Below, in pieces: positions 52,035 through 57,070 of a stretch of DNA of 57,070 nt. Each line of letters begins with the position of its first letter. The stretch's first letter is position 1. Origin of the DNA: Dehalococcoides sp. JdFR-54 (lineage in GTDB: Bacteria > Chloroflexota > Dehalococcoidia > JdFR-54); assembly GCA_002011475.1 (NCBI GenBank), contig MTNP01000042.1, positions 1 to 57,070 on the forward strand, written 5' to 3'. The position numbers and the translations under genes are program-made. Under the pieces are notes generated by a model. The model saw nothing but the letters and a program-made list of their open reading frames with translations. It was not told the DNA's origin and did no database searches.

Positions 52035-52778
52035 CTAGGCCGAGGGCAAGCTCCCTCGCTTAACCCTCTCCACGAATTTCTTATCCTCACTGCTGAGGTT
52101 AGCCGTCTCCAGAAGGTCGGGACGGCGCTCCATGGTGCGCCTCAGGGCCTGTTCCCGGCGCCACCGGGCTATCTGGGCATGGTTCCCCGATAGGAGCACC
52201 GGGGGCACCGGCCACCCCCGGAATACCCGGGGGCGGGTGTAGTGGGGATATTCCAGAAGCCCTGAGGCATGGGAGTCTTCCACCGCCGATTCCTTTGAGC
52301 CCAGGACGCCGGGCAGCAGCCTGACCACGGCATCCACCACCACCACCGCCGCCGGCTCGCCGCCGCTGAGCACATAGTCGCCGATGCTGATTTCATCGGT
52401 GACGAGATGTTCCCGCACCCGCTCGTCCACCCCCTCATAGCGGCCACAGATGAGCAACAGGCGGTCATGGCCCGCCAGTTCCTGGGCCACCTGATGTCGG
52501 AACAGCCTCCCCTGGGGGGTGAGCAAGATGATGGGCACCGAGCTATCGCCGCCGGTTATGGTCTCCACCGCCTCGAAGAGGGGCTGGGGGCGCAGCACCA
52601 TCCCCGCCCCACCCCCATAGGGGTAATCATCCACCGTGCCATGTCTATCGTGGGCGAAATCCCTCAGGTTGTGCACATATATCTCCACAAGCCCCCTTTC
52701 CCGGGCCCGCTGGATAATGCTCTCACTCAGGGGACCCTGAAACATCCCCGGGAAAAGGGTCAGGATATCAATGCGCAT
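52035..52778 (-). CDS. trmD: tRNA (guanine37-N1)-methyltransferase
   Basis: 247 residues from the ATG at 52778 ([18 protein letters not shown]), preceded by GGAGAGG. SPOUT-class knotted methyltransferase: [30 protein letters not shown] and [16 protein letters not shown] form the S-adenosylmethionine knot. It prevents +1 frameshifting at proline codons. A longer frame to 52865 reads through the mog gene in another frame and is rejected. Overlaps the mog stop by 11 bases. Confidence 0.96.
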   Translation of the reverse strand: MRIDILTLFPGMFQGPLSESIIQRARERGLVEIYVHNLRDFAHDRHGTVDDYPYGGGAGMVLRPQPLFEAVETITGGDSSVPIILLTPQGRLFRHQVAQELAGHDRLLLICGRYEGVDERVREHLVTDEISIGDYVLSGGEPAAVVVVDAVVRLLPGVLGSKESAVEDSHASGLLEYPHYTRPRVFRGWPVPPVLLSGNHAQIARWRREQALRRTMERRPDLLETANLSSEDKKFVERVKRGSLPSA

Positions 52779-53280
52779 GGCTTGGCCTCTCCTGGGGAGC
52801 ACATTCCTCGACCTCGCCCCGCAACACCTCCAGGGCGTGGGGCAGGGCTGGCATGATGACTGCAAGGTTCTCCCTAACCGCCTTGGGGCTGCCGGGCAGG
52901 TTTACGATGAGGCACCTCTTCCTGATGCCGGCCACCGCCCGACTCAGCATGCTGTGGGGCGTGAGCTTCAGGCTTTCGGCCCTCATGGCCTCGGCCAGGC
53001 CCGGCACCAGGCGGCTGGTCACAGCCAGAGTGGCCTCTGGGGTGACATCCCGAGGCCCCAGCCCCGTGCCCCCGGTGGTGAGCACCAGGTCGATGTGGCC
53101 GCTGTCGGCCCACTCCCGGAGCTTGGCTGAGATCATCCCGGCCTCATCGGGGACCACCTCATATTTCACCACCTGAGCGGGCAGGCCCGATATTATCTCA
53201 GCAATAAGCCGGCCGCTGGCATCAACCCTCTCCCCTCGCCAGCCCTTATCGCTTATGGTGAGTATAGCTGCCTTGAACAA
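52768..53280 (-). CDS. MogA/MoaB-type molybdopterin adenylyltransferase
   Basis: 170 residues starting at TTG 53280. It adenylylates molybdopterin, the step before MoeA inserts molybdate. [17 protein letters not shown] and [13 protein letters not shown] are the conserved molybdopterin-binding motifs, and [14 protein letters not shown] is the N-terminal one. It heads the trmD-rplS-priA run rather than lying with mobA-moeA-mobB, so the pathway is split across the window. Confidence 0.9.
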   Translation of the reverse strand: MFKAAILTISDKGWRGERVDASGRLIAEIISGLPAQVVKYEVVPDEAGMISAKLREWADSGHIDLVLTTGGTGLGPRDVTPEATLAVTSRLVPGLAEAMRAESLKLTPHSMLSRAVAGIRKRCLIVNLPGSPKAVRENLAVIMPALPHALEVLRGEVEECAPQERPSHAH

Positions 53281-53311
53281 CTCGCCCCCCGCGACACCTG
53301 ATCCACGACAT

Positions 53312-53340
53312 ATGATACCACAAAGGCATCTCCCTGCCTA
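53312..53340 (-). promoter_or_regulatory. Candidate promoter of mog-trmD-rplS-priA
   Basis: TAGGCA (53335-53340) and TATCAT (53312-53317) on the minus strand with a 17-base spacer. Both boxes are imperfect. The start point is near 53305, 25 bases before the TTG. Confidence 0.5.
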
Positions 53341-53377
53341 CTTGATAAGAATTGTGTACAAAATAGTCCAAAACCTA

Positions 53378-53406
53378 TTGACAAGGTGGAAATATTGTGT
53401 TAATTT
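53378..53406 (+). promoter_or_regulatory. Promoter of the mraZ division operon
   Basis: A perfect TTGACA (53378-53383) and TAATTT (53401-53406) with a 17-base spacer. The start point is near 53413, inside the MraZ repeat array. Confidence 0.75.
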
Positions 53407-53431
53407 GTGGGAAAGTGTGGGGTAAAGTGGG
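53406..53431 (+). promoter_or_regulatory. MraZ operator: three direct repeats at 10-base intervals
   Basis: TGTGGG (53406-53411), TGTGGG (53416-53421) and AGTGGG (53426-53431) are spaced exactly ten bases apart, one helical turn. MraZ in other bacteria binds direct repeats containing TGGG in front of its own gene. The array overlaps the end of the -10 and the start point and ends two bases before the ATG, so binding should repress the operon. Confidence 0.85.
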
Positions 53432-53433
53432 GC

Positions 53434-53868
53434 ATGGCGGCATTTCTAGGGGAATTCGAATACAACATCGATAGCAAGGGCAGGCTGCCCATACCCCCCA
53501 GGTTCAGGGAGGAGTTCAGAGCGGGAGGGGTGGCCTGCTTCGGCCTGGACAAATGCATCGTTGTTTACCCCATGTCCGAGTGGACAAAGCGCGCCGAGGC
53601 CCTATCCAAGTTGCCCGAGATGCGGAGCAAGGACCGTCGGCTGAGTCGTTTCCTGTTCAGCGGTGCCTTCCCCTTTGTACTGGATGCCAATGGCAGGCTG
53701 GCCCTGCCCGGGGTGCTGAGACAGTATGCGGAGTTGAAGAATACCGCGATCATCGCCGGTTTATACCATTGCCTGGAGATCTGGAGCAGGGAACTATGGG
53801 ATCAGGAGATGGCGGAGGTGCGTGCCCAGGCAGCACAGCTCTGGGAGAGACTGGAGAGGCGGGAGTGA
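53434..53868 (+). CDS. mraZ: Transcriptional regulator MraZ
   Basis: 144 residues from the ATG at 53434 ([20 protein letters not shown]); the frame is open upstream to 53407, but that part is the operator. Two AbrB/SpoVT-like half-domains carry the DSKGRL and [12 protein letters not shown]-contact motifs. It controls its own division operon. The stop overlaps the rsmH GTG as GTGA. Confidence 0.96.
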   Translation: MAAFLGEFEYNIDSKGRLPIPPRFREEFRAGGVACFGLDKCIVVYPMSEWTKRAEALSKLPEMRSKDRRLSRFLFSGAFPFVLDANGRLALPGVLRQYAELKNTAIIAGLYHCLEIWSRELWDQEMAEVRAQAAQLWERLERRE

Positions 53869-54797
53869 ACCTACAAGCCACGGTGCCCATCCATATGCCG
53901 GTTCTGCTCGAGGAGGCTATAGAGGCCCTCCGAGTACAGCCGGGGGGGCGGTATGTGGACTGCACCGTGGGCCTGGGAGGACACGCCGCCGCCATCCTGG
54001 AGCGCAGCTTCCCGGGTGGTCAGCTCCTGGGCATTGACGCCGACCCCGAGGCCATTCGCATCACCCGAACCAGGCTTCGCCCCTATGGCTCATCCCTGGT
54101 CCTGGTCAATGAGAATTTCGCCCATTTGGAATGTATTTGTTCCCGGTATGATTTCCGCCCCGTGCATGGCATCCTCTTCGACCTGGGTGTATCCTCCTAC
54201 CAACTGGAGGCCAGTGACAGGGGATTTAGCTTCCAGCGCGATGCCCTCTTAGATATGCGTTATAACCCCGGTCAGCAGCTCTCCGCCGCTGACATTGTCA
54301 ACAATGCCCCAGAGGCGGAGCTGGCCGATATTATCTGGCAATACGGTGAGGAGCGCTTCAGCCGCCAGATAGCCCGCCATATTGTGGCCCACCGTCCCGT
54401 CACAAGGAGCCTCGAGCTAGCCCAGCTGGTAGCCCAAGCGGTGAAGACCAGGGGACGCATTCATCCCGCCACCCGAACCTTCCAGGCCCTGCGCATCGCT
54501 GTTAACAGCGAACTGCAAAACCTGAGAGCGGCGCTGGGAGGGGTGCCCAAGCTCCTGGGCCATGGCGGGCGCCTGGTGGTGATTAGCTATCACTCTCTAG
54601 AAGACAGGATAGTCAAGGAGTTCATCGGCCGTGAGAGCAAGGGATGTCTGTGCCCTCCGGGGATACCCCAATGTATTTGCGGGCATAGGCCCAGCCTGAG
54701 GCCGGTCACCAGGAAGGTCATCACCCCCTCCCCCGCCGAGATAGAGGCCAACCCGCGCAGCCGCAGCGCCCGGATGCGGGTGGCAGAGCATATATAG
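53865..54797 (+). CDS. rsmH: 16S rRNA (cytosine1402-N4)-methyltransferase RsmH
   Basis: 310 residues if started at the GTG at 53865 that overlaps the mraZ stop; the ATG at 53895 ([12 protein letters not shown]) is an alternative. The S-adenosylmethionine site is [14 protein letters not shown], followed by [20 protein letters not shown] and LLDMRYNP, and [13 protein letters not shown] near the C-terminus. It methylates C1402 of the decoding centre. Normally followed by ftsL and murein genes, absent here. Confidence 0.96.
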   Translation: MNLQATVPIHMPVLLEEAIEALRVQPGGRYVDCTVGLGGHAAAILERSFPGGQLLGIDADPEAIRITRTRLRPYGSSLVLVNENFAHLECICSRYDFRPVHGILFDLGVSSYQLEASDRGFSFQRDALLDMRYNPGQQLSAADIVNNAPEAELADIIWQYGEERFSRQIARHIVAHRPVTRSLELAQLVAQAVKTRGRIHPATRTFQALRIAVNSELQNLRAALGGVPKLLGHGGRLVVISYHSLEDRIVKEFIGRESKGCLCPPGIPQCICGHRPSLRPVTRKVITPSPAEIEANPRSRSARMRVAEHI

Positions 54798-54811
54798 CCA
54801 GGCAATCCCCT

Positions 54812-54988
54812 ATGAAATCAGTGAGCAATAGTCTATCCGAGGTGGAAGTCGAGGGCAGCGCCAATCGGGCTGCTATCTTACAGCGACGCAAAGGGCATCG
54901 TCGAGCTCTAGCGCTACATGCCCGGCCGGCGCTGCCCTGGCTCCGGGAAGGAGGGGGCCTATGGAAAGAAACCTTTTCTGCTAAATAA
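54812..54988 (+). CDS. Doubtful 58-residue reading frame between rsmH and ftsA
   Basis: Reads MKSVSNSLSEVEVEGSANRA and continues through RRKGHRRALAL to a TAA at 54986-54988. It occupies the place where ftsL usually lies, but has no membrane helix and no Shine-Dalgarno sequence before the ATG. Coding is possible but unproven; it could be an untranslated spacer. Confidence 0.3.
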   Translation: MKSVSNSLSEVEVEGSANRAAILQRRKGHRRALALHARPALPWLREGGGLWKETFSAK

Positions 54989-55018
54989 CAATAAACCGGA
55001 AAGGAGGGAAATAAGGGC

Positions 55019-56257
55019 ATGGCTAAAGAGAGCACCTTTTCAGCTATTGATGTTGGCACTAGTAAGATATGCACCCTCATCGCCTCTTTCCAAGAAGGGA
55101 GCCTGAAAATCCTGGGGGCCGGCATCACCCCCTCAGAGGGGATCCGCAAGGGCCTGGTAGTCAATATCGACCAGGCCCGGGAGGCCATAAAGAGGTCGGT
55201 GCACCTTGCTCAGCGCACCAGCGGTCGAAGTGTAAATGCCGCCTACATCAGCGTTACCGGGCGCCATATCAGCTCGGTCAATAACCGGGGGGTGGTGGCC
55301 ATCCCCAAAAGCGACCGCATGGTATCCTCCAGAGACCTCAAGCGGGTGCTCCAATCGGCCCGCAGCATCACCATCCCCAACGAGAGACGACTGCTCCACG
55401 TCATCCCCCGCTCCTATACCCTGGACGGTCAAACGGGCGTCAGGAACCCCGTGGGCATGTGCGGCTTTCGCCTGGATGTGGAGACCCACATCATCACCGC
55501 CGCCGCCACCTCTATTCACAACCTAGTGAAGTGCATTCGCGGCGTAGGGGTGGAGGTGGAGAACCTGGTCCTGGAGCCCTTGGCCAGCGCCGAGGCCGTG
55601 ATCAGGCCCGAGGAGAAGGAGGCAGGGGTGCTTCTGGTGGACATCGGCGGGGGGACCACAGATATAGCCATCTTCAAGGAGGGCAGCATCTGGCATACCT
55701 CGGTGCTCCCCGTTGGCGGCTATCAGATCACCAGGGATATATCTATCGGCCTGGGCATCCCCTGGGAGATGGCCGAGGGGATCAAGAAGCGCTATGGCAG
55801 CCTCCTGGTGAAGAGTAGCAACAGCGACCAGCAAGCGGAGCCCACCCCACTAGCCCCGGGGAATAGCTATGCTGGCCTCTCCCAAGACCTGGGCGACATC
55901 ATCCGGGCTCGGGTGGATGAGATCTTCAAGTTGGTCATGCTGGAGATGCCCGACTCTAAATATGAGACAATCGTGCCCGCTGGCATGGTGCTCACCGGAG
56001 GAACCGCCAACCTGCCCGGCATCGACGCCCTGGCCCAGGAGGTATTAAACCTTCCGGTGCGCATTGGCGCCCCCCAGGGGATGGTTGGGCTTGCCGATGA
56101 CCTCCACGACCCGGCCTATGCCAGCAGCGTAGGGCTTCTGCTCTGGGCAGCCCACCAACAATCCGACGAGCCGGCCCTGCCCTATCAGCCGCGCCTGGGC
56201 AGGAGGGGATTAGCCAGGCGCTGGTTCTCCCGGCTGAAGTCCTGGTTGGGTCGGTGA
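55019..56257 (+). CDS. ftsA: Cell division protein FtsA
   Basis: 412 residues. Actin-like ATPase that tethers FtsZ to the membrane. Phosphate motif [13 protein letters not shown] at the N-terminus, [16 protein letters not shown] in the middle and [12 protein letters not shown] later. The C-terminal [18 protein letters not shown] is an amphipathic basic helix for membrane binding, intact here. AAGGAGGG lies before the ATG. ftsZ follows 29 bases later. Confidence 0.96.
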   Translation: MAKESTFSAIDVGTSKICTLIASFQEGSLKILGAGITPSEGIRKGLVVNIDQAREAIKRSVHLAQRTSGRSVNAAYISVTGRHISSVNNRGVVAIPKSDRMVSSRDLKRVLQSARSITIPNERRLLHVIPRSYTLDGQTGVRNPVGMCGFRLDVETHIITAAATSIHNLVKCIRGVGVEVENLVLEPLASAEAVIRPEEKEAGVLLVDIGGGTTDIAIFKEGSIWHTSVLPVGGYQITRDISIGLGIPWEMAEGIKKRYGSLLVKSSNSDQQAEPTPLAPGNSYAGLSQDLGDIIRARVDEIFKLVMLEMPDSKYETIVPAGMVLTGGTANLPGIDALAQEVLNLPVRIGAPQGMVGLADDLHDPAYASSVGLLLWAAHQQSDEPALPYQPRLGRRGLARRWFSRLKSWLGR

Positions 56258-56286
56258 CGGAGAAAGCGATAGAAAGGAGGAGTAGG

Positions 56287-57070
56287 ATGTCGGAAGCGGC
56301 TTATTCAAACTATGTGCCTAATCCAGCCAAGATAAAAGTAATAGGAATCGGGGGCGGGGGTTGCAATGCTGTGACCCGAATGGTGAGGCAGGGCATTGCA
56401 GGGGTCGAGTTTATCGCTATTAATACCGATGCCCAGGCCCTGCTCACCGCCGAGGCCCCCCACCGCATGCGCATCGGGGATAGGCTCACCCACGGACTGG
56501 GGGTGGGCGGCAACCCCGAGCTGGGCGCCAATGCCGCTATGGAGAGCCAGGACGAAATCAGGGAAGCGGTTAGTGGTGCCGATATGATCTTCGTCACCGC
56601 CGGCATGGGCGGTGGCACCGGAACCGGGGCCTCCCCGGTGGTAGCTCAGCTGGCCAAGGAGGCCGGTGCCCTCACCATTGCCGCGGTCACCAAGCCCTTC
56701 GCCTTCGAGGGGGTGCACCGCGCTCGGGTGGCGGAGACGGGCATCTCCAAACTGGTGGACAAGGTGGATACCCTGATAATCATCCCCAACGACCGCCTCC
56801 TCAACCTCTGCGACCACAAAGTGCTGGCCCAGGATGCCTTCAAACTGGCCGATGATGCCCTGAGACAGGGGGTTCAGGCGGTGGCCGAGGTCATCACCCG
56901 ACCCGGCGAGATCAATCTGGACTTCGCCGATGTCAAAGCCATAATGAGCAACGCCGGCCCGGCCTGGATGTCCATCGGCTATGGCACCGGCCAGAATCGG
57001 GCCACCGATGCGGCCCGGGCCGCCATCGCCAGCCCACTCCTGGATGTTTCCATCGAGGGCGCCCGGGGGG
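56287..57070 (+). CDS. ftsZ: Cell division protein FtsZ (3' end outside window)
   Basis: The first 261 codons are present, starting at ATG 56287 after AAAGGAGGAG. Tubulin-like GTPase that forms the division ring. The N-terminal [19 protein letters not shown], the tubulin signature [13 protein letters not shown] and the [15 protein letters not shown] synergy-loop region are all intact. The window ends in the C-terminal domain (SIEGARG). Confidence 0.97.
   Translation, partial: MSEAAYSNYVPNPAKIKVIGIGGGGCNAVTRMVRQGIAGVEFIAINTDAQALLTAEAPHRMRIGDRLTHGLGVGGNPELGANAAMESQDEIREAVSGADMIFVTAGMGGGTGTGASPVVAQLAKEAGALTIAAVTKPFAFEGVHRARVAETGISKLVDKVDTLIIIPNDRLLNLCDHKVLAQDAFKLADDALRQGVQAVAEVITRPGEINLDFADVKAIMSNAGPAWMSIGYGTGQNRATDAARAAIASPLLDVSIEGARG

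Noticed and set aside
1-57070. CRISPR arrays, transposases, toxin-antitoxin pairs and prophage genes
   Set aside because: None found on reading both strands: no regularly spaced repeats of 25-40 bases and no recognisable transposase or phage protein.

Overview
The window is a GC-rich bacterial chromosome segment (by eye around 60 percent GC; not computed) made almost entirely of housekeeping genes, with no phage, IS element or CRISPR array. The most likely source is a member of the Chloroflexota near the class Dehalococcoidia. Three things point there: the division cluster at the right edge runs mraZ, rsmH, ftsA, ftsZ with none of the murein synthesis genes that normally sit between rsmH and ftsA, there is a bacterial NurA/HAS-barrel/HerA repair operon, and several small lineage-type proteins are present. 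This assignment is inference from gene content and was not tested by phylogeny.

Layout. 1-8188: a partial unknown gene, then clpP-tig, aspS, ogt and dnaE. 8265-11835: a molybdenum cofactor operon (mobA-moeA-mobB) followed by a DUF362-type gene and a small zinc-finger-like gene. 11819-13264: a short operon of a 50-residue basic protein, a PflX-type radical SAM enzyme and acylphosphatase. 13289-20899: one seven-gene operon on the minus strand (two small membrane proteins, a secreted DUF4129 protein, a DUF4350 protein, a MoxR ATPase, a DUF58 protein and a geranylgeranyl-reductase-like flavoprotein). 20953-24686: a GT87-like membrane protein, ROK sugar kinase, MFS transporter, tRNA-His and tRNA-Arg. 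24696-28257: an OadB-type sodium pump subunit with two tiny membrane partners, a C_GCAxxG redox protein, an FAH-family hydrolase, and a junction where two truncated genes meet. 28229-34687: mtaB, fabF-recJ, and lgt-ccdA-resA. 34701-42424: ftsY, the pABA operon pabB-pabA-pabC, and nurA/HAS-barrel/herA with an 84-residue partner. 42443-53340: a histone-deacetylase-like hydrolase, secD-secF-hemW, a CCA/poly(A) polymerase, def, and mog-trmD-rplS-priA. 53378-57070: mraZ, rsmH, ftsA and partial ftsZ.

Regulation is unusually readable. Sixteen sigma-70-type promoter candidates could be drawn by hand; fifteen have a 17-base spacer and one an 18-base spacer. Several lie inside the longest open frame and move the start codon downstream (tig, dnaE, def, the 50-residue gene). 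mraZ has three TGTGGG-type repeats at exact 10-base intervals over its promoter. Two genes lack any ATG, GTG or TTG at the expected position and instead show ACG or ATC after a good Shine-Dalgarno sequence.

No stretch longer than about 300 bases is empty. The larger gaps are 24412-24695 (two tRNAs), 26247-26487 (a promoter), 40985-41154 (repeats and a hairpin), 53281-53433 (divergent promoters) and 54798-55018 (a doubtful 58-residue frame).
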